Positions 23,176-34,218 of a stretch of 64,000 nucleotides of DNA are shown here, in pieces; the stretch's first letter is position 1; every line of letters begins with the position of its first letter. The translations under genes and the position numbers were made by a program. The stretch spans positions 4,092,001-4,156,000 of the forward strand of contig NC_064650.1 of NCBI RefSeq assembly GCF_001723175.1. The letters run 5' to 3'. The notes beneath the pieces are model-generated. The model searched no databases and was not told the origin of the DNA. It worked only from the letters and a program-made list of their open reading frames with translations. This stretch comes from Penicillium oxalicum (lineage: Eukaryota > Ascomycota > Eurotiomycetes > Eurotiales > Aspergillaceae).

Positions 23176-26100
23176 TTACTCCCGCGTCGATCGAGGGCTA
23201 CCACTTCCACTGCCACTGCCTCCACTACCACTGCCGCTACCGCTACCAGCTCCGCTCACGCGACTCGCTGCCCGCTGATGAGGACTAAAAACGGGTCGAC
23301 CGCCGTGCTGAAGGAATCCGGTCCCGTCCGCACCGAAGCGCTGTTGCTTGTCCGCAAAGATATCAGACAGCTCAACTTGCAGGGCCGGAAGGCGATGCGC
23401 TTCAAAGAAATCTGACCCATACTGGCTACTACGCGCAGAGCGATTGGAGAAAGAGCGGTGTCGGTGGTTCAGATCGGTGCCGAAGAAAGAGGAGCCTCCG
23501 TTGACGGGCGGAGAAGTGGTGGGGAAATGGGGCCCAGAATAGCACTCCTGAATTGGACTCGCCGGATGCGACGAGGACGCATGGTCTGGAGAGGACGAAT
23601 TCTGCAGCGGGCTGGACTTGAGCGGCGGGAAAGTCAGGCCCAGCAAGGCGCGGGCCGAGGGCGCGGAGGTTGTCGAGGGCTCCAGGATCGGGTTCGTCCC
23701 CGGCAGATTACCCTCAGGCGTCAGAGGACCGGAATCCAAGAGCATCTGTTGCTGCTGCTGCTGAATGGCTTGCTCAATGGCCGAAGCTTGCTGCCAGAGT
23801 TGGCTGGTCCGCAGTTGAAAGTCTTGGACCGCTTGGCTGATGCTTGCAAACTGCTCGTGGAAATTGGCCTCCATCTTCGCATGATCTTGCTCACGGGCAA
23901 ACTGCTCTGCGGCACGACGCTCTCGCTCATTCAACCCCTGGGCGTTGGCAGAGATGATGCGATCGTACTGTTCGTTGACCCGAAGACGACGGCTTTGAAG
24001 ACGCTCCCGCTTCTGAACGACCAGGTTGAGCTCCTGCTCCAGGGCTGCTACTTCCTGGGCCGAGGCAAGGCGGGCTTCGGCGACCTCTTCCTTCATCTTG
24101 TTCAACAGCTCCAGTTCGCGATCAAACTCGGCCTTGCGCTGAGCCCATTCCTCCAGTTCCTCTTCCGGCACATTCTCCATGCTGTCCAGTTGGCCCTCCA
24201 GCACTGCGGTGGCTTCCTCGGTCTGCCGAATATTGCGCTCGAGTTGCAGCGAACGTTGCTTTTGTCGGTTCTCGTCGGTTCCACTTTGAAGTCGATGGGT
24301 ATAACTGTCCAATTCCTTTCGGATTTTCGAAATAGTGACTTTGTGATCGTTCTTCGCCTTCTTCAGCCGAGAACGCTTCTCGTTTAACTTGGCTTCGGCA
24401 TTGATGACGGAATTCTTCAGCGTGGTCGTCGGAGATGAGGGTCGATACGTTGGCTGAGGTGGTGTTGGGACGGAAGTCACTATTATGATACAAGCTGGTC
24501 AGAGTGGTGCACAATATAGACACAAATCTTTTCATCCCATCGGACCCAAGTGTGATCTAACCTTGTTCCATGTCGGTCGTACCGGGTGTCTTGACACTCA
24601 TGGCACATATTTCCTCGTTCGTATCGCTTCGCACAAAAGAGCAGGTGTAAGCACAATTGGGGGCAAGACCGGAGATCTCGCCCTTCCAATGTACAAGACC
24701 AGATCCCTTGGACGACTCAGTCACCTGCCCGATCGTGGCCGTGGCCCACAAGGCCCCGTTGACACAGACATAAAACGGCTCCACTTCGAGGTTCTTCGGA
24801 CTCGCATCACCAGTCGCATCGCCAAGGTCTCCGGCGGCAAACTTGATGGAGGAACTGTCCACATCCGTAATCCAGACCAACCCTTCGTCGAGAGAGGACG
24901 GTTGCGAGTCGTCTTCCGTCAACCCACGTGCGGTTTTGGACAAGACGCGCGAATTTTCATACTCCCGCATGACCGTCACTTTGATACTGGCAAGAGCTGA
25001 CCAGAATGGCTGACGACTTCGAACCTGATTAGCTTGTCTCCTACGCTTTTTAGCGGACGTCAATCGATCTTTCCCGTCTTTCACCAACTGGCCATCGGGC
25101 CCCAAAAATGAGGACGACAGGCTTGCAGCGGACTCGAGAGCGGAATCCGCCTGGCCCTGTGAGCCGGCGGAGGCTTCGGTGTCCCCACGTTTTCCCGTCC
25201 GTGCCGGTGCTGGCGACCGATTCTTGGCCATTGCACGCCTGGCCATGGCGGTACCAGCTTGGGCGAGGATGTGAACCGCAAGCAGACTGCGCAACCAGCT
25301 AGGTGACGATTGAGTCTCGGATCGGCGGAACTCAGCGGGCAGGATATTTGTGTAATGCGAGAGAAAATCAGGGCTGACGAGTTTGGCGGAGATCAAATGC
25401 GCGGTGACGAAATCTTGGATCCCTTTACTGCGGACGATATGAAGCAGTAGGACAATGCCCACGCAGAACGCATTCACCCCACCGTTTTTGCCGGAGCCGC
25501 CGCCACCTAGCGTGATGGCGACCTGCACGTGAGCAAGATCAATGGCGAAATTTTGAGCCCAAGTCCACATGAAAAGACCCCAGAAGAGCAGACAGAATCC
25601 ATCCATCGCAATCATGGTACCCATAGAAGGCGTGCCCGCGGGGCCTTGGAAGATGTCGAAGTTGGAGGACAGAGAACCGGCGGCGCCTCCACTCGGAGGC
25701 ATAAAAGTCAGGGAGGCGAACAAGAATTGCACACAGGTCAACACCATCGGGGGCAGTTGCAACAGGAAGATCAGGATGGCGATGGTGTCGTACATGGGGC
25801 ACGATTTGAGGATGGTCGACGCGAGTTGCAGCGGATTGATGGATGAGCTGGAGCCTGACCGTTTCAATATCCCTCGAGAAGCTGAGCCTGCCGCGCCGCT
25901 GGGGGGCGGCGTGGCGCCATTCGCTTCGGTGCATGCCATGTCCGGGGCTTTGGATCCGCTCACGAGTCCGTGTCCATTGCCATTCAACTTGATTCCATCT
26001 GTACCGGAGGCGGAGGTGGTGATCGACGAAGTAATTGCAGAGTCGCTTGTTGAACGAGACGAGGAAAGCTCGAAAGGTGTCGACGAGACGCCCGAGCTAA

Positions 26101-26236
26101 TCGCGTTGCCACCGCCGGGGGAACCGTTGAGTTGACCACTAGACTTTTGCTTGGTTACTTTCTTGCCGGGCCCGACGAGGCCATTGTCATGTCGATTGCT
26201 CTGGTTCTTCCTGCCCGCAGCGGATGAGCGTGGCAT
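23176..26236 (-). CDS. acrB: ubiquitination network signalling protein AcrB
   Basis: A 992-residue fungal protein matching AcrB, a membrane and coiled-coil protein genetically linked in Aspergillus to the CreB/CreD ubiquitination network of carbon repression and to acriflavine resistance. Exons are 26236-24562 and 24479-23176. The N-terminal third is low-complexity and Ser/Gly-rich. Hydrophobic segments follow ([62 protein letters not shown]), consistent with three membrane helices. A beta-rich segment ([39 protein letters not shown]) precedes a long coiled coil ([18 protein letters not shown] through [19 protein letters not shown]) with a Q-run. The tail is Ser/Pro-rich and ends in a Gly-Ser repeat. 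The single intron joins G|TG to give VTS, and the frame is intact. Confidence 0.93.
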
Positions 26237-29200
26237 GGACGAAAGAGCCCGAAACCCAGGTCCGAGTCAGCTTGGCGGGATGAGGCCAAGGACTGGGACC
26301 AGGCTGGAAGGGGCGAGGAGGAATAGGAAAAGGGAGGGGCGAAGATTGAAGACGGATGGAAGGCCCGAATCGTGGTTCGACTCAAAGGAACGGAGGATGA
26401 GAAGGAAAGGAAATATGATAATCAATGGGGGAGGGGGAAATAAAGAATGGAGGGGAAAGGAAAGGGAGAAAAAAAGAAAGGCTGCAGAAGTGGTCATCCG
26501 AGAAGGGAGGAAGAAGGAAAAGTCTCGGTGGAACTGCTGGCAGAGGAACACACGGTCGTTTTCGCAGCCTGGACCAAGAAGAAACTTGAAGAGCGGTAAT
26601 TGTATCGTACCGCCGCCGTCGATCATCCACCAGTGCGGGCGGCAACACTGCGGTCCCGCTTGCTCAACGGGTATGGTGTGGTATTTACTGCTGGTAATTT
26701 ACTGTCCTCTCCTCCAGTAGGGCCTCGTGTGCGTAACTGCGTCCCTATTGAAATGGTTGACGAGCAGATGAGACTTCCTGGATTGATCCACGATCTGATA
26801 AATCCTGCTGGAGATCAACAACAAATGTGGCATCTGGGGTCTCGGGGAGGCAATCCTGCATGCATCTCCGCCTTTGTAAAAACAACGCAGCAGATATCAA
26901 ACATCATCCTTGTCGATCTCTGCCCTTCACAGTCCCAGGTATTCCCTATTCGGCGTCGAGTCACCTGCGTACTACCCGTCTTGCAGATGCGACAAAAGGG
27001 CCTCTCCACGAACAGATCTGCTGTATCGGGAGGGCTCTCTCAAACACAGTTGTCAGGTCTCTCCGCTGGGTCGCTTCTGAGCCCGACTGTTGCGTTTTTA
27101 CTGTTAGTTTTCAGTAATAGCTGGCAGGTAGTTTATACTTCTTTATATATGACAATTAACATCCAGCTGCCAGCCTTACTTATTGCCCGCGTTGGCACAT
27201 AGTCATGAGCTAGACACCCACCGTCTACGATGTGTACATACAAAGCTAGGTACCTAGGGATAAAGATATTTGTCCGAACCTCTTCCACATGAAGAGATCC
27301 CAAGCTATTCCAAAGTCATCCAGGGTTGTGATAGTGAGATCCACTGCGTAGTCATCACAGCCTAATCAATAGGCAATCATGAACGAGCAAGCGAGTGACT
27401 ACTGCAAGATTCATGCGGCCCATGTCTGGCGGCGGCTGTTGCTCACCACTAGATAAACACTGAATAGTGAACACTGCCTGAGAGCAAAGCCACCGTCCTG
27501 TTGGCAGCTCCATTGAATACAGATCAACAGTGGACAAAGCCAATTTGGATGATGCCATTGTGTCCTCCAAATGTATCCAATGACACACAGAGAAAATCAT
27601 CGTCTATTTAAACAAGCCTGTTCTCATGAGGGTCGACGACTGTTCAACTCTTCACATGCTCGGCTGTCCTGCTCTCTCAGGAACAGCGGCTCAGTGTCGG
27701 GAGTAGACTAGCAGCCTGTGGTCCCCACCGTTTCCAGTGTAACCTCCAGCACCAAGTACATGGTGCGTGTCAAAATGCAGTACCCTGCATAAGAAAAGCC
27801 TTCACCAAACGGTGTTTTTACCGTACAATCACTCTAGGAAAACATGACCACGAGGTATCTATTCAGAATGTAGAATGTAGAGCAAGTCAGTCATTTTTCT
27901 CTGTGCAGCAAACTCCCCCTCTTTGGACTCCAGAACCCAGTCAACGAGGGCCAAGTCGACTTGGCATCCGAAAGTGTGGTTGAAGATCAGCCACTGACTA
28001 AGTAACGATCGGCATCAGGCGTGGGAGTGCTGGCCTGATCCAAGGTTTCGTGGTCGCAGTGCTCCCTCCCCAATGGTGAAAAGTTGCTGGCTTGTTTCAC
28101 GGCGATTGACGAGACTTGGTTGACGTCCAAGTCGCAGCGCTACCGGCACTATGGTCAATCGACCGAGCAAGTACTTGAGATCAAGTTTAACGGCCTCGGT
28201 CGCAACGGCCGCAACCGTCTCTTGCCTTCTTAGTGAACCGAATTGTGAGTCGTCCGTCACTCAGGTCCCAGTTGGCCAGCTCAAGTTACGCCCAATGCGA
28301 ATGCCGAACAGGCGGCCGAGGAACATCCTTCTTGGGTCCGAAGGGCGATTTGTCCAGAATCGAATCTGGCGCAGATCTGCCCATTCCTGAGATCCAGTAC
28401 TTTGGCCTTTGGCCCAATTTGACACTAAATCAATGTTCCCTCCTGGCACCCTCAAGCGCAATCAAGGGTTGAAACTGCGTTGGGGGTTTTACCATGTTAT
28501 TTGTTCTTATCATGGCTCATTGCAATAACATTCATGGAACGGTGATGTGTGAAGTGATTCAGAGTCGGCCGATATCTATTCCACTCACCTAACCGTACCT
28601 AGGTCCCTTCATGAGTTTTAAATAATCCACCTGAAACAATTACCTAGGTAGAAAATTCATTTACTAAGCATGCGCTGGGCACCAGTACTGACCAGCTCTA
28701 AGCGGTTATCTGGCTACGGCAGACAGATCAACCCCGAGCCTTGATAAAATTATCATCAACTATTGTCATATTTTTCTATGGCAATCTTCCACTTCCATTG
28801 TGGAGGAAGAGAGAATCGATCGTAGAATTGATCAGTGGTACGTGCGGTGGGTCTGGGAAGGCTTCTGTACTAAAAATGGAGATTGTTCCATCGGACGTGG
28901 ACGGGACTTGAAGCAAATCTTTGGGCCGAACTAAACCCATCCACAAATGTTCGAATGCTTCATAATTGGTTTCCGTCACATCCAAAGGTTCCTATTTCCC
29001 TGGAGGGCTTCCGAGTTAATGCCGACACGGAAAAGAGTTGTTAGATTGCCACTTGGTCGCCCGGATCTTTTCCCGTTTCATTTCGACCAATTTAAGCATG
29101 TGAACTTGCAATGCCCAATGATTGATGTGGATGAATATCTAATTACTTATGTTTGCCAAAGGCATGAAGCTCAATGGTCTAGTCTTTTCCGGTTGTCGAG

Positions 29201-29460
29201 AGGTGCCCAGAAGCTTTTCTCAAATGCAAGCTCTCAGGGCAACATAGCTTTTGCACATCTCAACTCCACACGGCACACTCTCCGGGCACCTGAAAGCTCA
29301 ATGTTTCGGTGGGCGGTGGCTTTCACAAAACCACAAAACATAAGCACCCTCAGTGATGTCGTGTTCCCCATCGACCAATTTTTCTCCATAGACTGGCACA
29401 CACTTATGGCTCTCCCATCCCCAGGGCGCTTTTTTTTAGCAGTCCAAGCATGATTAAAGA
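26237..29460. other. gene-poor stretch upstream of acrB
   Basis: These 3.2 kb hold the acrB promoter (GA-rich on the + strand near 26260-26580) and then sequence in which I recognise no gene. Two longer open frames occur on the + strand, 26600-27202 (200 codons) and 28947-29453 (168 codons). Neither shows family resemblance or gene-like composition, so I do not call them. TACCTAGGTA-like short palindromic motifs recur (near 27248-27259, 28598-28605 and 28643-28652). The right end is the 3' side of the MmgE/PrpD gene. Confidence 0.5.
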
Positions 29461-31090
29461 TCAAAAGACGAAGCCGGCCATGCTGACCTCTGTCTCCAAC
29501 CTCCAGCCTCTTTCAATAAGCTGTTTGACTCTCTCAGGCTCCTCAAAACCACCATAATTGGCAAGAGTGTGGACTTTTCTTTCAATTTCCTCCCTTTGAG
29601 AGAACGAGGGTAGAAAAGGGGGAGTAAGTTCAAAGGCCACTATTTGTCTGGGAGGGGGTTCTCATACCTGGTCAGAGGAAGTTCCGGATCTCCTTTGGCA
29701 AACTCCACCAATTCGGTAAAGGACCTTCCATCTTTCGTGATGACAATGACACTTCCCATCCACTTTTCAGGAAAGGCTTGATCAATCTCTGGGTCCAATT
29801 CCATCTTTACACGTTGTTGGAATTCTCTCAAGGAGCTGTCCTCAAGATCGTCTTCCGTAAAGTCGGTGATCATCGCTTGTCCCTTTTTGGCGACAACGGC
29901 AAGCACAAAGCCCATGGAGAACTTGCTTTGATGTACAGTTTCTCCCCGCCCAGTCATACCCAGTACATTGATAGCGGCTTGGTAGGTTCGAGTAACTACC
30001 GACTCGATGTCCTCAAAGACAACGCCGTGGTTGCTCATTAGCTTCAGCAATGCATCAGCACTGGGGTGGGTATGTCTGCACGATGCATGCCATTTGAAGC
30101 TGGACCGGAGGATCTCGTAGTCATTGCCGAGATCCCCATCAATAGCATCAGGGTTCGTAGTCCCCGGAACCAATGCAGCGCCCATTGCACGGGATCCCTC
30201 AAGAATATCCTTGGTCCCGAGAAGCCCGTCACGAGCAGTGTATGCGGCAAAAATCCCGTCAAAGCATGCTTTCCCAGTATGGACTTGCTTCGAATGAGTG
30301 GCATCCATCAGGAATTGCCATAGCCCTGCTGCCTGTGTGCCTGCCGTTCCAATTGCAGACAGCATCTGCGCGGTGTCTAACCTGAGTAGATGTGCTGTGG
30401 CGGCTGCCGCTCCGATGACTCCGCCTGTTGCTGTGGAATGAAAGCGCTGCGTCAAGGTCAGTTTGAATCAAAGTCCATCTAGAATTCAAGGCGCAATACC
30501 TCATAATGACTCTTGCCCAAATATTCACCCACCCGGCAGCCCACTTCATAGCCAACCACAGAAGCTGTGATAAAGTCCGCTCCAGTAGCACCTACATCCT
30601 GAGCTACGGCGAGGGCCGCAGGGAATACCACAGTCGCCTTGTCAGGGAAATACACGGGTTAGCCATCACGTCTCTCGCGAAAAAAAATTGTCAAGAGCAA
30701 TATTCACGTTCAAAAATCAAACGATGCATGAATCAAACTCACCGGATGCATAATACTTCGATTGTGAAGATCATCTTGCTCAACGACATGGGACGATGCA
30801 CCATTCACCAAGCTGGCAAATGCAGCACTCGTCGTAAAGTCCAGAGACCCATCCACAAATTCACTTTTCCCAGTCGCGGGTCCCATATGCGATGCGAATT
30901 TGGAAATGGCTCGAACCGCAGGATGACAACGCCCTGCTATAGTACACCCAAGCCAATCCACAAAAAAGTCCTTTGTTTTCTGAACGACATCATCTGGAAG
31001 GTCGGTGAACTTGAGATTCGCAGCCCAGCTAGCCAATCGCTCTGTTCGGGAATTGATCACAGCTTCCTGCGGGATATTTTGGGAAGTCAT
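29461..31090 (-). CDS. MmgE/PrpD-family protein
   Basis: A 465-residue member of the MmgE/PrpD family, which includes 2-methylcitrate dehydratase and cis-aconitate decarboxylase. The exact substrate cannot be told from sequence alone. Exons are 31090-30743, 30637-30500, 30446-29668 and 29593-29461. The all-helical domain begins with ERLASWAANLKFTDLPDDVVQKTKDFFVDWLGCTIAG and includes NGASSHVVEQDDLHNRSIMHP (the usual active-site HxxExDD-like region) and TVVFPAALAVAQ. It continues with GYEVGCRVGEYLG, RFHSTATGGVIGAAAATAHLLRL, HTGKACFDGIFAAYTARDGLLG and KWHASCRHTHPSADALL. The last small exon (EEIERKVHTLANYGG to the stop) was placed by splice sites and family C-terminal pattern. There is no mitochondrial presequence. 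No propionate-pathway gene is adjacent. Confidence 0.9.
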
Positions 31091-31735
31091 TTTTAATGGA
31101 CGGGGGTGGTGAGACTAGAAAGATGAGTAGCTTCAATCCGAGTTAGGTGACAGGGGAAGTTATCTTGTAAAATACGTTGCGGATGCCTGAGAAGCGAGAT
31201 CGAGGTAGTTAGATATATAGATGGGTTTATTTAGAACTCTCCTGAGGGGTAAATGTAGGAACCAGGTGTCGGCTTCCGCCGCGCATACTTATCAACATCA
31301 GCCGGCCCGTGGGTACGCAAGTGTGGGGTAAACGTGTGGGGTATGCATTGGATGAACCGAGAGGATCTCATGTTCTTCCCAAGGAAAGATGAGACACCGA
31401 ACTGTGACATTGAAGTTCACAATCGACAACAGAGGTTGTTTTCTTGAGACCGTCTTATCTTTCTATACTACTGAAGTTTCGGCTGTCATGCCAGGATCCA
31501 AGGTCGTGGTGAGGATTCTTTTCCAATCCGTTTGGCAGGGATGCGCAATATTGACACATAGTGAAACATTTGTCTCGATGGTACGACGAATGTGATCGGT
31601 CGGCCCTCCTCAGATTTTTTTTCTGATCTTGGGTCCATTTTGAGTTCTTAACTCTGGAATTCAATAGACTACATACAATGGACGCATCGAGTACACTTCA
31701 CGTATCCAAGAGAATAGTGTTGTTCGACTTCCGCA
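31091..31735. promoter_or_regulatory. promoter of the MmgE/PrpD gene and 3' side of the thioesterase
   Basis: The 645 bases separate two minus-strand genes. A TATA-like ATATATAGATGGGTTTATTTAG lies at about 31212-31233, upstream of the MmgE/PrpD start at 31090. No coding frame is supported. Confidence 0.5.
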
Positions 31736-32749
31736 TCATGCCGATCCAGTATCCTCTACGGCGTCTTTTCGGTCCCAGCTCGAGAGCTCGAGATTCCGCA
31801 CCCGGTTCTCAAGGTCAGCAATTTTCTTTTGCCATTCCATCTTGGCCTGTTCTTGCAGTTGCCACATGGTCTTGAATTGTTCAAGGATGAATGGTGGTAG
31901 CTGTGCAGTTTTCCGTTGCTTCCTGTAATCATAAGTGACGATATCCTCGTGACACCGTGCTGCAGGGCGCTGACGAGCCTCTGATAAAATCATCACTTGA
32001 AGCTGAAAGGCCGATTGGGAGGACAAGGCGGAATCTGGATTGTGAACTAGCTTTTGATAGACGGTAATTTTATCGGGGAAAGTCATCGGCTATGGAAGGG
32101 GATAGTCAGCCGAGCCGTCTGGAAGAGAGCATGAATCGTAGATTGACTGACAAACTTATAGTCCACCTTGATGCTGCGAAGAATCAAACCAATGCCCCTT
32201 GAGTTCAGGAGATTGAACCATTTCTCCCGATTAGCCGCATCGATATGCATGCCAATATTGCGTGTCCAATTCACCCGGGCCGATTCGGCGTAGCGAACGT
32301 AAGTGACATTATTGACATGGCCCATGACATCCTAGCAGAGCGAGTGGTGAGTATCTCATCGTCTGGGTAGGGTCGAGTGGAAGTTGGAATCGTACCATTT
32401 CTCCCCACACAACGTTGTGCTTGTAGAGGCTCCGCCTCTTCGCGTCGGTCAAGAATCCCTCGCTCCCAGCGAGCAACTCGCGCCAATCGTGGGCCAATTG
32501 CTGTAAAATATCACCTGCGGGCTTGATCTGCGCTGGTTTGAGCCCAAAGCTTATGCATTTTCCCACTCGACGCTTCATCGTAGTGAGCCATCGTGGATCG
32601 ATGCCATGGGGGCGAGCCGGCGGATTGTTTGCAACGGCCGAGGCACGTTCGTTGGGTACCGCAGTCGTTGAAAAGCAGTGAGTAACCGAGGGGGAGATGC
32701 GACCAATTGGGCTGATGAGCGACCTTCTCAAGGCGGATTGAGGTATCAT
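31736..32749 (-). CDS. hotdog-fold acyl-CoA thioesterase-like protein, probably mitochondrial
   Basis: A 295-residue protein with a 4HBT-type hotdog domain, expected to hydrolyse an acyl thioester; the substrate is unknown. Exons are 32749-32396, 32331-32152 and 32089-31736. The start chosen, MIPQSALRRSLISPIGR, gives a typical mitochondrial presequence; another in-frame ATG lies at 32818. The hotdog domain is split by the first intron: VVWGEM|DVMGHVNNVTYVRYAESARVNW carries the catalytic-type Asp and the HVNN motif. It continues with GLILRSIKVDYKF|PMTFPDKITVYQKL and ends with a charged helical tail (QLQEQAKMEWQKKIADLENRVRNLE). It diverges from the LYR-motif gene at 33273, sharing a 523-base promoter. 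Confidence 0.88.
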
Positions 32750-33272
32750 GGCAGGTTGCTCGTAGATTGAAAAGCAGTATTGTCGTACAGGAGTGAATGT
32801 GGGATTGTCAGTCTGCATCGGCGCAAGACCGGAGTTTAGGCCAAATGGTCGGCCCCAAAGCCCAGAGCCCCGCACGATTACCGGGACATGCTCCGCACTC
32901 CCCCTTGGATGTTTTTTGGGGCATGTTTTTCAACCTGCTGGCTACTTTTCATATAGAAGTGCCGATTTCTATCGAGTTCAGCTTCAAGAACTTTTGAAGT
33001 TGCCAAGGATGATTGGACACTCTCGTATATAACATCGCCGAACCCTTCCCCTGCCTGGCGGGGCAAGGATTCTTTTCTAGCGCGACTACAGATGGTTAAC
33101 AACGGGCCGACTTCTCCGCATTGCCCGACGTCACAACTCATCGCCGAGCATTCGTTCACATTCACTGTTCCCACTCTTGCCATATGGTGCACACCCCCAC
33201 CCCCGCGATTGTCAAATACTTCATTCTGCAAGTCTTCCCACCACTCTCCTTTTCAAATCCAATGCGACGATC
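32750..33272. promoter_or_regulatory. divergent promoter: thioesterase / LYR-motif protein
   Basis: These 523 bases separate two divergent starts of probable mitochondrial proteins. No coding frame is supported, and an alternative thioesterase start at 32818 lies inside it. Coordinated expression is possible but not shown by sequence. Confidence 0.5.
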
Positions 33273-33928
33273 ATGGTCAACAACGAACTACGTCGGCAGG
33301 TGATCAACATCTACAGAGGTACGCTGATGCAAAGGCTCATGACGCTGTGCGACAGAAGGTGTCTTTGGCGCTAATGCCGGCAAAACCAGCACAGAGCTCC
33401 TCTGGCTCGGACGAGAGTATCCCCTTGGATTCCAGTATTTCAGAGACCGGCTCCATCGTGCGTTTGCGAGTCAAGCCAACCTTACGGACGAGGATCAAAT
33501 TCGGAAAGGGATAGCTCGAGCCGAGTTCGTGAAGAAAGGTGAGTGGTGCAAAATTTGTTTTGAGACAGGAGCATGATATCCACCGGAATTATGATGGCTA
33601 ATGCTATGGTTTTTTTTGGTTGTAGAGGTCGAGGCTCTGTAAGTACGCCCTATTGTGGACCTCCGCGCGTGGAAATTCCTCCCCCGAAATTATCAGTTGT
33701 CATCTTCACACCTCGACTATGCTTTCCACGTTGTTCTTTGTGCAACAGGTCAGCAGTGGAATGGATACGCTTCTTCTGCTTGACATGCCCTGTCCCATCA
33801 CCCGGATAGAATGCTTTTTTGTTCAATCTTTTGCTTTCGGAGAGCTGACCACTGGCATTGCGTTCATACTGCTTAGTTACTACTTGAAGCGATACCGAAC
33901 CCTCAAACAGCGCTATGAGAGCTCGTAA
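33273..33928 (+). CDS. small LYR-motif protein (ETFRF1/LYRM5-like)
   Basis: An 84-residue protein spread over four exons, 33273-33318, 33395-33538, 33626-33638 and 33877-33928. The third is a 13-base microexon. It reads [20 protein letters not shown] at the start, which contains the LYR-type tripeptide region (IYRELL). [17 protein letters not shown] and [23 protein letters not shown] follow, the pattern of the LYRM5/ETFRF1 family. Vertebrate ETFRF1 binds electron-transfer flavoprotein in mitochondria and removes its FAD. LYR proteins in general use the mitochondrial acyl carrier protein. The exons total exactly 85 codons, and all four introns-exon joins keep the frame. It is paired head-to-head with a probable mitochondrial thioesterase. 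Confidence 0.9.
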
Positions 33929-34218
33929 AGCCCAGAGTCCCGTCGTTGAACATCCCGCACCCAAGTCTTTCCCGAGCCGGAGATAATTGCTGGACTGGAT
34001 GCAGACGGGAGGCGACGCATGTGTCGCTCTCTCATGAGGTGTGGCAAGGGGAATAAACAAAAAGCGTATATTAATAATAGACAAAACATCAACATCAAAT
34101 CGTGGGGGGGTATCACCAATACATATGAAGCGCATTCAATGATCTTCGTTTTCCTTCTCTTGCGCCCATCGAAACAGCAGATTAAACCTGTCTAGTTTGA
34201 AAACTCCAGACGGACATA

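Noticed and set aside
23458..24387. 309-codon + strand frame
   Set aside because: Antisense shadow of the acrB coiled coil, Leu-rich because the sense strand is rich in Gln, Lys and Glu.
9166..31090. A propionate/valine metabolic cluster (methylmalonate-semialdehyde dehydrogenase plus MmgE/PrpD)
   Set aside because: The genes are about 18 kb apart with many unrelated genes between them and no further pathway members.
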